A stretch of DNA of 6,002 bases from Desulfuromusa sp. (GCA_023145655.1 JAGLDI010000120.1:1-6002), one strand, 5' to 3'. Counted from the first letter of the stretch, positions 1 to 6,002 are shown. Notes: generated from the sequence alone by a model not told the origin. A program made the numbers and translations.

Positions 1-503
1 GCTTCCAGCCATAATTCACGCTCAAATTCAAGGATATTTGATAACGCACCAAGCAGCACCGTGTTGACGGTTTTTGCATTGCCCGCCGCCAGTGCCAGTT
101 TCAGACCATCAACAACCACAGATTCCGGAAACTGCTGACAGATTTTCTGCTCAAGATTTTCTGGATAGGCTTGTGCCCCGCGGGCAACTGCTGGTGGTGA
201 AATCTGCCAATTGCTGACAACGACACGGCCATTTTTACGCAATAGCGGTAAATAACGACAGGTTTCCAGCAATTCAAAACTGAACAGAATATCGACGTCC
301 CCTTCCGGGATAATTGAGGAGTAAACCTTCTCCCCATAGCGAACATGGGAAACCACGCTACCCCCCCGCTGCGACATGCCATGGATCTCATTTTTCTTCA
401 CATCCAGACCCGCCAGAAGCATCACTTCAGAGATAACTTCACTGGCCAGGAGAATCCCCTGTCCGCCGACACCGGCTAATAAAATATTATTCACTTTACT
501 CAT
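1..503 (-). CDS. iorB: Indolepyruvate:ferredoxin oxidoreductase, beta subunit (partial, C-terminus cut by window edge)
   Basis: This is the small subunit of the enzyme that oxidises indolepyruvate and related aryl-pyruvates to aryl-acetyl-CoA, passing electrons to ferredoxin in the cytoplasm. My translation from the ATG at 503 is open for 167 codons to the edge of the window. The family is usually about 190-200 residues, so some 25-30 residues are missing. It begins MSKVNNILLAGVGGQGILLA, the glycine-rich N-terminus typical of the gamma-type domain of 2-oxoacid:ferredoxin oxidoreductases. This is followed by EIHGMSQRGGSVVSHVRYG (about residues 40-58), the conserved MSQRGG segment of IorB. The start ATG overlaps the iorA stop as ATGA, and GGTGAG lies 5 nt upstream inside iorA, so translation is probably coupled. 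A run of seven G (coding sense, 367-361) lies in the Arg-Gly-Gly codons, and the frame reads through it intact. The identification is firm; exact substrate preference is inferred from the family. Confidence 0.93.
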   Translation of the reverse strand, partial: MSKVNNILLAGVGGQGILLASEVISEVMLLAGLDVKKNEIHGMSQRGGSVVSHVRYGEKVYSSIIPEGDVDILFSFELLETCRYLPLLRKNGRVVVSNWQISPPAVARGAQAYPENLEQKICQQFPESVVVDGLKLALAAGNAKTVNTVLLGALSNILEFERELWLE

Positions 504-2257
504 GACTTCTCACCACATTCCTGAAAGGCATCAAATCTACAGGTTTGCAGACAAACCTTGCAACCAGTACAGATAATCGGATCGACGACCGATTTTTTCT
601 TTTCCGCATCCCAGATAATCGCCGGGCAACCAATCTGCAGACAGGCCTTACAGCCGGTACACTTATCGTGATCAACAAGCAGTGGCGGACGGGGAATCAT
701 ATTATCACGTGGGACCAACATACAAGGTCTGGTCGTTATAATGACGGAAACTTCCGGTCGAGCCATCTCTGCACGAATTACCTTGCCGGTCAAAGCCAGA
801 TCATAGGGGTCAAGGATGGTGACGTGTTTAACCCCAACCGCGCGACAGAGTTGTTCCAGATCAACCCGCGGAGCTTCCAGATCATTCAGTTGATAACCCG
901 AAGTGGGGTTTTCCTGCCGACCGGTCATAGCGGTAATCCGATTATCCAGAATAATCAGCGTCGAAGTCGACTTATTGTAAACCATATCCATCAGACCGTT
1001 AATTCCGGTATGAAGGAAAGTAGAGTCACCGATCACCGCGACAACTTTACGCCGCTCTTCTTCCGGTAAAACTTTACTGATACCGGTGGCGATGCCAACG
1101 CTGGCACCCATACAGATACAGGTATCCATCGCTGAAAGAGGCGGCATAAAACCAAGAGTATAACAACCGATATCTCCACTGACATAGGCTTTTGCTTTTT
1201 TCAGCTCATAAAAAACTCCCCGGTGCGGGCATCCTGGACACATGCTCGGTGGCCGTGGTGGTAACTCTGCTGAGGTATCTTCAGTCGGTGCGTCCTGACC
1301 AAACAATTGCATTTTGATTCGTCCGGGAGTCAGTTCACCACAAATGGAGATTTTATCTTTACCGATAACCTCAATCCCCATCGCCCGAACCTGCTCTTCG
1401 ATGAACGGGTCAAGTTCCTCAATCACATAGAGGGTTTTATATTGAGCAGCAAATTCACGAATCAGTTGTTTAGGGAGAGGATAAACCATCCCCAGCTTCA
1501 GCACATCCGCTTCCGGTAGTGTCTCTTTAACATATTGATAGGAAACGCCAGAGGTGATAACACCAATCTTCCCGGCCCCTTTTTCTATCCGGTTAAACGA
1601 CTGGTCACAGGCCCATTTTTCCAGATCCAGAGTACGCTGCTCGATAACCGGATGGAGTTTACGGGCATTCCCAGGCAGCATAACCAACTTGGCAGGATTA
1701 CGTTCCAGTTTTGGTTCCGGGATGTCGGTGGGCCGTTCTCCCAGAATGACCGCAGATTTGGAATGGGAAATTCTGGTGGTGCTGCGTAAAAAGACTGGCG
1801 TATCAAACTGCTCACTGATCTCAAAGGCTAACTTGGTGTAATCGAGGGCCTCCTGACTATCGGCAGGTTCCAGCATCGGGACCTTGGCAAACTTGGCAAA
1901 ATTGCGGTTATCCTGCTCATTCTGTGAGGAATGGAGCTCTGGATCATCCGCTGTCACCAACACCAGACCACCGCACACACCAGTATAGGAAAGGGTGAAC
2001 AGTGGATCGGCAGCCACGTTGACTCCAACATGCTTCATTGTCACCAGTGCCCTGGCTCCGCCAAAACAAGCCCCGATACCAACTTCTAAAGCAACCTTTT
2101 CGTTCGGTGCCCAGGATGCATCAATCTCCTGATATTGAGTGATATTTTCCAAAATTTCGGTGCTGGGAGTCCCGGGATAGGCACAGGCAACCAATGCCCC
2201 GGCCTCATAGGTACCACGGGCAATCGCTTCATTTCCGGAGAGTAGAACTTTCTTCAT
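500..2257 (-). CDS. iorA: Indolepyruvate:ferredoxin oxidoreductase, alpha subunit
   Basis: This is the large, thiamine-diphosphate-binding subunit of the cytoplasmic enzyme that decarboxylates aryl-pyruvates (from Trp, Phe and Tyr transamination) to aryl-acetyl-CoA with reduction of ferredoxin. The 585 residues match family length. The N-terminal pyruvate-oxidoreductase-like domain includes AYPGTPSTEI (26-35) and the MKHVGVN segment (74-80). A middle transketolase-C-like domain follows (about 230-320). The TPP domain has CPGCPHR (340-346), GDIGCYTLG (361-369), GDSTFLHTGIN (410-420) and LDNRITAMTG (437-446). A C-terminal two-cluster ferredoxin domain has Cys 533/536/539/544 and 563/566/569/573. 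The last Cys is followed by Arg, not the usual Pro. I chose the ATG at 2257 because MKKVLLSGNEAIARG is the normal start and AAGG lies 5 nt upstream. The longer frame from TTG 2323 would add 22 residues encoded by a palindromic repeat. iorB follows with a 4-bp overlap. Confidence 0.95.
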   Translation of the reverse strand: MKKVLLSGNEAIARGTYEAGALVACAYPGTPSTEILENITQYQEIDASWAPNEKVALEVGIGACFGGARALVTMKHVGVNVAADPLFTLSYTGVCGGLVLVTADDPELHSSQNEQDNRNFAKFAKVPMLEPADSQEALDYTKLAFEISEQFDTPVFLRSTTRISHSKSAVILGERPTDIPEPKLERNPAKLVMLPGNARKLHPVIEQRTLDLEKWACDQSFNRIEKGAGKIGVITSGVSYQYVKETLPEADVLKLGMVYPLPKQLIREFAAQYKTLYVIEELDPFIEEQVRAMGIEVIGKDKISICGELTPGRIKMQLFGQDAPTEDTSAELPPRPPSMCPGCPHRGVFYELKKAKAYVSGDIGCYTLGFMPPLSAMDTCICMGASVGIATGISKVLPEEERRKVVAVIGDSTFLHTGINGLMDMVYNKSTSTLIILDNRITAMTGRQENPTSGYQLNDLEAPRVDLEQLCRAVGVKHVTILDPYDLALTGKVIRAEMARPEVSVIITTRPCMLVPRDNMIPRPPLLVDHDKCTGCKACLQIGCPAIIWDAEKKKSVVDPIICTGCKVCLQTCRFDAFQECGEKS

Positions 2258-2262
2258 AACGA

Positions 2263-2266
2263 CCTT
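2263..2266 (-). promoter_or_regulatory. Ribosome binding site of iorA
   Basis: The coding strand reads TAAGGTCGTTATG, placing AAGG 5 nt before the ATG at 2257. This decides the start in favour of 2257 over the TTG at 2323. The first one or two bases of the site coincide with the outer end of the palindromic element at 2265-2366, so folding of that element in the mRNA could reach the ribosome binding site. Confidence 0.6.
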
Positions 2267-2366
2267 AGCAGCCTGTCGGACAATCAGGGCTGAAACGAAA
2301 ATTTGGGTGTTTGGACCAAACAAGCAAATTTACAGCCAGCTCATTGATAGTCCGGCAGGCTGCTAG
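2265..2366. repeat. Imperfect palindromic element of about 102 bp (MITE-like or REP-like)
   Basis: The outer arms, 2265-2286 and 2345-2366, are inverted copies matching at 19 of 22 positions (core TAGCAGCCTG, then T or C, then CGGAC). The inner arms, 2299-2314 and 2316-2331, match at 14 of 16 around a centre at 2315. The segments between outer and inner arms pair poorly and contain a one-base offset. The whole segment can therefore fold as one long hairpin on either strand. A TA dinucleotide sits near both outer ends (2266-2267 and 2364-2365), which would fit a TA-target miniature transposable element of IS630/mariner type; that is an inference. It has no convincing gene, lies between ppx and iorA and touches the iorA ribosome binding site. 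A REP-like dispersed repeat is the main alternative, and copy number in the genome would settle it. Confidence 0.75.
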
Positions 2367-2420
2367 TAATATGGGTAAATGTAAGAGATGAAAATAAACA
2401 GTCGGGATAATAGGCAATTG

Positions 2421-3323
2421 CTAAGGCTCTGTCAATTGCAGCATCAGCCCTTCGAGCAAACCACAATCAGAAACCTTGACCGTTGCAAACTTAAATTGCT
2501 CCATCAGGGTTAATAAAATCTGCAAACCGGGAAGAATCAGATCCCCGCGCCCCGCTTCCATTCCGGTTATCAACTCTCTTTCCGGGACAGAAATATGTTC
2601 AAGTTTTTGCTGAAATTGATATAGCCAATCTATTGATAATTCGTGATTACTTATCAGACTGTGATTATATTCTTTCAGCTGCAGATGGATCGCTGCCAGA
2701 GTTGTAATAGTGCCGGCTGTGCCAATAAACTGGTAATTATTTCCAGCCAGCCCGAGCTGTTGCAGGCTCTGAATAAATTGCAATACAACCGTATTAATGG
2801 GCTGCCGCCACTGTGCCGCCGAAGAGTACCCTTCGCAGAGACTGACAACCCCCAGGGGGTAACTTTTCTGTACGCAGATTTTTCCATCAACAATGCAGAT
2901 AAGTTCGGTACTGCCGCCGCCTATATCAATCACTATTGCAGCTTCAGGAGTTGGTTCAATAACCGACAGCGCTCCTGACGTTGTCAGCCGTGCCTCTTCT
3001 TCTCCGTCAATAACCTCTATATTGATCCCGGTGGCAGCAACAACGCTGTCAAGAAAAGTGTCTCGATTTTTTGCATGGCGCAAAGCTGCGGTCGCAACCG
3101 CCCGAACCTGTGAGATATCTGCAATTGCAAGAATAGCTTGATAGGATTGCAGAGTCGTTAAGGCTCTCTGCATGGCCGCTACAGATAAACCGGTTTGAGG
3201 AGAAAAATCTCCACCAAGTCGGGTCATCTGACGATGGTAGCTTTTCGGGATAATGGCATCGTTGCGACAATCCCCCAGCAACATCCTGATCGTGTTACTG
3301 CCAACATCAATAACTGCACGCAT
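2421..3323 (-). CDS. Short-form Ppx/GppA family phosphatase (exopolyphosphatase-like)
   Basis: This belongs to the Ppx/GppA family, which releases phosphate from the ends of polyphosphate or from pppGpp in the cytoplasm. At 300 residues it has only the two actin-like (ASKHA) lobes. It lacks the extra C-terminal helical domains of the roughly 500-residue E. coli Ppx and GppA. Visible motifs are the first phosphate loop AVIDVGSNTIRMLLGD (3-18), the ATAALRHAKN segment (78-87), IDGEEEARL (105-113, holding the conserved Glu region linked to catalysis), the second loop DIGGGSTELI (133-142), GTAGTITTLAA (201-211), GRGDLILPG (258-266) and SDCGLLEGL (285-293). The ATG at 3323 directly follows the TAG of the transporter gene. 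Its Shine-Dalgarno sequence GGGGA (3335-3331) lies in the last transporter codons, so translation is likely coupled. Whether polyphosphate or (p)ppGpp is the main substrate cannot be read from the sequence; the phosphate-transporter neighbour favours polyphosphate. Confidence 0.88.
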   Translation of the reverse strand: MRAVIDVGSNTIRMLLGDCRNDAIIPKSYHRQMTRLGGDFSPQTGLSVAAMQRALTTLQSYQAILAIADISQVRAVATAALRHAKNRDTFLDSVVAATGINIEVIDGEEEARLTTSGALSVIEPTPEAAIVIDIGGGSTELICIVDGKICVQKSYPLGVVSLCEGYSSAAQWRQPINTVVLQFIQSLQQLGLAGNNYQFIGTAGTITTLAAIHLQLKEYNHSLISNHELSIDWLYQFQQKLEHISVPERELITGMEAGRGDLILPGLQILLTLMEQFKFATVKVSDCGLLEGLMLQLTEP

Positions 3324-5012
3324 CTATTCTTCCCCGATAATAGCTGCAGAGATATTATAGGTAAGATGACCGATTTCTTTGTAATTATGGAGGATATCGA
3401 TAAAAACTAAGCCAGGTTGAACTGCGCACTCACCGGTGTGTAACCGTTTAAGATGATTTTTACCCAGGCTCTCCTCCAAAGCCTCAATAGCATCCTCATA
3501 TTCAATAGCCTTGCCACTGTTACCTTTCTCTCCGCTCTCCATAGCATTGACAACAAATTGTAAAAATTCGCCGGTTTTCTCGGCAATCAGGGTTACATCA
3601 TTTTCACCGTAGTGAGAAAAGACAATCTTTCCTTCATACTTTTGAATTCCAAGTTGCCAGATGTCCTCACACTGATCCCCTATCCGCTCAAAATTGTTGA
3701 CAATCTCCATCAGGGAAATAAGCGTTCTGGAGGTTTCAGGTGAAATTGCCCGCTGCGATAATTTAACCAGAAAGTCGAGGATTTCATGCTGCAAGATATT
3801 GATCAACTGCTCTTTTTCTTTCAAACTGCGGATTCTTTCAGTATGACCATCTTCCAGAAAAAGGGATGTCTCCTCAACCATTTCCAAAGCAATTTGTCCC
3901 ATCCGTTTTGTTTCACGGCGTGCCTGACCGATTGCTACCGGGGGGGTATTTAAAACCCGGTCATCAATAAATTTGACCTGCAGGTTTTCGTGATCATCTG
4001 TCCCGCGGATAATCAGGGTAGAAAGTTTAGCCAGAACCCCAACCAGAGGGAGGAAAATCAGAGTATTGATCACATTGAAAAGGGTGTGGGCATTGGCAAT
4101 GTGTCGAGCGATATAGGGTTTATCCCCGATTTGTGCGGCATAACTGGTGGCTTGAGCTTGTGTCTGAATGACAAAGTCAGCTTCACCAGGAGTCAGAGCG
4201 GCAACCAGACGGATAAAAAACGGCATCAGTAATAAAATGAAGAGAACTCCCAGAATATTAAATAAAAAATGGGAAAAGGCCGTTCTTCTGGCGGCCAGAT
4301 TGGTGCCGATTGCGGCAATATTTGCCGTTATGGTTGTCCCGATGTTTTCTCCAAGAATAAGTGCCACACTCGCATCAAATGAGATCAACCCTGAACTTGC
4401 CAGCACCAGGGTAATACCAATAGTCGCACTGCTGCTCTGGACAATGACAGTTAACAGGGCACCAATGAAGATACCAAGTAACTTATAATCACCAACCAGC
4501 AAAAATAACTGTTGAAAATCGACACTGTCCTTCAACGGGATGAAGGCGTGCTTCATTGTCGTTAATCCCAAGAACAGCAATCCAAAACCAAGGATAATTT
4601 CACCAAGATAGGTGTATTTTTTATTTTTACTGAAGAGTTTAAGCCCGGCACCCAGGCCGATTGCCGGGAGGGCGGTTTGACCAATATTGAAGGCGATGAG
4701 CTGGGCTGTGATGGTCGTACCGACATTGGCGCCCAGGATCACTCCGATTGCTTGAACCAATGATAACAGGCCGGTATTAACAAAGCCGACCATCATCACC
4801 GTTGTTGCACCGGATGACTGAATGATTGCAGTGAGTGCAATCCCGACCAGTGCACCAATAAAGCGGTTATCTGTCAGGGCGGAAAGAATTTTGCGCATTT
4901 TATTGCCGGCAATTTTCTGTAAACCTTCCGACATAATCTTTATGCCGAACAGAAACATTCCCAGACCGCCCAACAGTCCAAATATAAGTTGCTGGTTGAA
5001 TAGCGCAGACAT
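3324..5012 (-). CDS. Na+/phosphate cotransporter family protein with C-terminal PhoU-like domain (NptA/YjbB type)
   Basis: This is an inner-membrane protein of the Na/Pi cotransporter family, 562 residues long. The membrane part (about 1-335) contains the family's duplicated signatures: QSSGATT (65-71) with GANVGTT (94-100), and QSSSAT (192-197) with GENIGTT (221-227). Each pair is embedded in hydrophobic helices. After a linker (about 336-375), the cytoplasmic tail is a PhoU-like helical domain with EIVNNFERIGDQCEDI (436-451) and a second related stretch, DILHNYKEIGHLTYNI (539-554). The family imports phosphate with sodium, but bacterial YjbB-type members with a PhoU tail have been linked to phosphate export, so direction is open. 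ATG 5012 is preferred: GGAG lies 5 nt upstream, whereas the alternative TTG 5027 adds only five residues. Its stop abuts ppx, forming a likely two-gene phosphate/polyphosphate unit. A terminator precedes it, so it probably has its own promoter. Confidence 0.92.
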   Translation of the reverse strand: MSALFNQQLIFGLLGGLGMFLFGIKIMSEGLQKIAGNKMRKILSALTDNRFIGALVGIALTAIIQSSGATTVMMVGFVNTGLLSLVQAIGVILGANVGTTITAQLIAFNIGQTALPAIGLGAGLKLFSKNKKYTYLGEIILGFGLLFLGLTTMKHAFIPLKDSVDFQQLFLLVGDYKLLGIFIGALLTVIVQSSSATIGITLVLASSGLISFDASVALILGENIGTTITANIAAIGTNLAARRTAFSHFLFNILGVLFILLLMPFFIRLVAALTPGEADFVIQTQAQATSYAAQIGDKPYIARHIANAHTLFNVINTLIFLPLVGVLAKLSTLIIRGTDDHENLQVKFIDDRVLNTPPVAIGQARRETKRMGQIALEMVEETSLFLEDGHTERIRSLKEKEQLINILQHEILDFLVKLSQRAISPETSRTLISLMEIVNNFERIGDQCEDIWQLGIQKYEGKIVFSHYGENDVTLIAEKTGEFLQFVVNAMESGEKGNSGKAIEYEDAIEALEESLGKNHLKRLHTGECAVQPGLVFIDILHNYKEIGHLTYNISAAIIGEE

Positions 5013-5017
5013 GATCT

Positions 5018-5021
5018 CTCC
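5018..5021 (-). promoter_or_regulatory. Ribosome binding site of the Na/Pi transporter gene
   Basis: The coding strand reads CGGGAGAGATCATG. GGAG is 5 nt before the ATG at 5012, which settles the start over the upstream TTG at 5027. Confidence 0.65.
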
Positions 5022-5077
5022 CGTCAATGGATCGGTAGCGCAGAGGTAAACAGTTAAGGAAAAATGGTGTTAGCTTA

Positions 5078-5120
5078 CTTATACCAGAATTTTATAACGT
5101 GAGTGCCGATTACTCAACAA
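5078..5120 (-). promoter_or_regulatory. Candidate sigma-70 promoter region for the Na/Pi transporter-ppx unit
   Basis: After the terminator of the upstream gene, the coding strand has two overlapping candidates. The first is TATAAA (5096-5091) preceded by TTGTTG (5120-5115) with an 18-nt spacer. The second is an extended -10, TGGTATAAG (5086-5078), without a recognisable -35. Either would start transcription within the roughly 75 bp before the transporter ATG. The TTGTTG box overlaps the tail of the upstream terminator. Base matches only; no operator was recognised. Confidence 0.35.
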
Positions 5121-5145
5121 AAAGGCCGGCAGTAAAGCTGCCGGC
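5119..5145 (-). terminator. Intrinsic terminator after the cyclic-nucleotide-binding protein gene
   Basis: A perfect 8-bp GC-rich stem (GCCGGCAG at 5125-5132 paired with CTGCCGGC at 5138-5145) closes a 5-nt loop. On the minus strand it is followed by CTTTTTGTTG, a T-rich tail at 5123-5116. It lies 27 bp beyond the stop codon at 5173 and separates the carbonic-anhydrase/CNB unit from the phosphate unit. On the plus strand the 3' flank is AAATAAAA, so it works in one direction only. Confidence 0.88.
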
Positions 5146-5172
5146 AAATAAAACCTTTGCTGTTGTGACAAA

Positions 5173-5649
5173 TCACCCTTTACGCGGCAAACTAGCAGTC
5201 AACATGGCACGATAATCTTTTTTTACACTGCGTATTTTTGAACTGAAAGTTCGGACAATGTTCAACGTTAACTTCAACCCAAGGCGAGGCTTCTCGTTTA
5301 CCAAGATATTGAAACTTTTCCTGTTTAAGCTGAACAGAACCGCATCTTTAATAATCCGCGCAGTTGCTGAACGATTTTCCCCATCAATAACTGCCATCTC
5401 ACCAAAAACATCACCTACCCCGAGGGAAACTAAAGTCTGCTCATCGATTTCAGCGAGCATCTGTGAAATCTGCACAGTTCCCTGACTGATTATATAGAGA
5501 GACTCTCCGGGCATATTCTCAATAAAAACAGTTTTCCCTGCAGCAATTTGAGTCCGGGTAAAAATAGAGCTGAGATACTCTATCTCCAATTTTGCTATGC
5601 CGGCAAATAACGTGCTACCTGCTAGTTCAGAAAAATCTACATGACTCAT
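5173..5649 (-). CDS. Stand-alone cyclic nucleotide-binding domain protein
   Basis: This is a 158-residue cytoplasmic protein made almost entirely of one CRP-like cyclic-nucleotide-binding (cNMP/CNB) fold. The beta-roll has GKTVFIENMPGESLYIISQG (38-57). The phosphate-binding cassette is GDVFGEMAVIDGENRSATAR (79-98), with the key G83-E84 and R93-S94-A95 that contact the cyclic nucleotide phosphate and ribose in this family. A C-terminal helix follows (about 122-148). There is no helix-turn-helix, membrane segment or enzymatic domain, so it is not a Crp/Fnr transcription factor; it probably acts as a sensor or adaptor on a partner protein. Ligand (cAMP, cGMP or none) is unknown. The ATG at 5649 is preferred, with AAAGG 8 nt upstream. 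The GTG at 5658 would overlap that ribosome binding site. It follows the carbonic-anhydrase-like gene by 29 bp and ends at an intrinsic terminator. Confidence 0.85.
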   Translation of the reverse strand: MSHVDFSELAGSTLFAGIAKLEIEYLSSIFTRTQIAAGKTVFIENMPGESLYIISQGTVQISQMLAEIDEQTLVSLGVGDVFGEMAVIDGENRSATARIIKDAVLFSLNRKSFNILVNEKPRLGLKLTLNIVRTFSSKIRSVKKDYRAMLTASLPRKG

Positions 5650-5678
5650 ATTCAGCACCTTTACAGCAGAAAAAAGAA

Positions 5679-6002
5679 TCAGGTTCGGTAGTTTTCGGTA
5701 TAATTCAAGTAATTTTGTGCCGACTGTTTAAGATAATCTATTTCTTTATCTGATAGATGCCGTTTATAAGCGGCCGGAAAACCAGCATACAAAGTGCCAG
5801 AAGGTACTTTTGTTCCAGGGGTAATCAGCGCTCCAGCAGCCACCATTGCATCGTCAGCAACTTCTGCTTCATCCATAACCACAGCACCCATACCAATCAA
5901 ACAACGATCACCTATTCTACACCCATGCAGAGTCACATTATGGCCAATGGTCACATCATCCCCAATCACCGTCGGGTTTATTTTATGAGTCACATGGATA
6001 AC
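5679..6002 (-). CDS. Gamma-carbonic-anhydrase-like protein, YrdA/CaiE type (partial, N-terminus cut by window edge)
   Basis: This is the C-terminal 107 residues of a left-handed parallel beta-helix (hexapeptide-repeat) protein. The frame stays open to the edge at 6002, and the family is about 170-180 residues, so roughly 65-70 are missing. The visible part starts VIHVTH and continues IGDDVTIGHNVTLHG. The His of VIH and the two His of GHNVTLH (residues 3, 21 and 26 of the visible part) correspond to the three metal-binding His of archaeal gamma carbonic anhydrase (Cam). Hexapeptide turns continue through CRIGDRCLIGMGAVVMDEA and PSGTLYAGFPA, ending in a helical tail with NYLNYTENYRT. An internal GTG at 5993 is in frame but lies within the conserved core, so it is not the start. 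Metal-binding is likely from the retained ligands, but many YrdA-type homologues lack shown carbonic anhydrase activity; function is uncertain. Confidence 0.9.
   Translation of the reverse strand, partial: VIHVTHKINPTVIGDDVTIGHNVTLHGCRIGDRCLIGMGAVVMDEAEVADDAMVAAGALITPGTKVPSGTLYAGFPAAYKRHLSDKEIDYLKQSAQNYLNYTENYRT

Noticed and set aside
101..391. Minus-strand 96-residue frame starting MRSMACRSGG
   Set aside because: It is an out-of-frame reading of iorB. The true iorB frame is open throughout and carries the family motifs.
545..1069. Plus-strand open frame of 174 residues inside iorA
   Set aside because: It is the antisense shadow of a well-supported conserved gene and has no recognisable domain.
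2258..2323. 22-residue N-terminal extension of IorA from TTG 2323
   Set aside because: The start would be TTG, the added residues are encoded by the palindromic element, and the ATG at 2257 begins the conserved family N-terminus with an AAGG site 5 nt upstream.
2265..2366. Palindrome as an intrinsic terminator for ppx
   Set aside because: No T-run follows the stem on the minus strand, so it does not look like a Rho-independent terminator.
2366..2394. Possible promoter for iorA (TTTTCA, 17 nt, TATTAC on the minus strand)
   Set aside because: Only about 4 of 6 matches in each box, and the -10 abuts the palindrome. Too weak to call, although some promoter in this gap is plausible.
5091..5109. 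Sigma-54-like GGCAC followed by TTAT upstream of the transporter gene
   Set aside because: The essential GC of the -12 element is missing at the right spacing.
5650..5658. GTG start at 5658 for the cyclic-nucleotide-binding protein
   Set aside because: That GTG overlaps the AAAGG ribosome binding site of the ATG at 5649, leaving it without a site of its own.

Overview
All genes in this window lie on the minus strand, so the order of transcription runs from high to low coordinates. The base composition is moderate (roughly mid-to-high 40s percent GC by eye) and coding density is high. An indolepyruvate:ferredoxin oxidoreductase and a Na+/Pi-cotransporter-like protein with a PhoU tail sit near each other, and every gene is of ordinary bacterial type. 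This suits an anaerobic bacterium using ferredoxin-linked amino-acid metabolism. A Desulfuromonadales/Geobacterales-like member of the old Deltaproteobacteria is my best guess, but it is an inference from gene content and not proven by the sequence.

Layout from the right edge: (1) The C-terminal two thirds of a gamma-carbonic-anhydrase-like left-handed beta-helix protein (YrdA/CaiE type) run off the window at 6002. (2) After 29 bp comes a small stand-alone cyclic-nucleotide-binding-domain protein without a DNA-binding domain. It ends in a strong intrinsic terminator near 5119-5145. (3) A new unit follows: a Na+/phosphate cotransporter-family protein with a C-terminal PhoU-like domain. Its stop codon directly abuts the start of a short-form Ppx/GppA exopolyphosphatase. 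This pair looks like a phosphate/polyphosphate homeostasis unit. (4) A 163-bp gap carries a roughly 100-bp imperfect palindrome that resembles a miniature transposable element and reaches into the ribosome binding site of the next gene. (5) iorA and iorB (the latter cut by the left edge) overlap by an ATGA junction. They encode the two subunits of indolepyruvate:ferredoxin oxidoreductase, which oxidises aryl-pyruvates from aromatic amino acids to aryl-acetyl-CoA.

Three annotated starts need care. Longer frames exist for iorA (TTG at 2323), the transporter (TTG at 5027) and the CNB protein (GTG at 5658). In each case an internal ATG with a well-spaced Shine-Dalgarno sequence is the better start (2257, 5012 and 5649).

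I found no CRISPR array, tRNA, rRNA, phage gene or transposase. I see no clear sign of a wholly new system. The most interesting items are the palindromic element in front of iorA and the tight coupling of the PhoU-tailed phosphate transporter to a short exopolyphosphatase.
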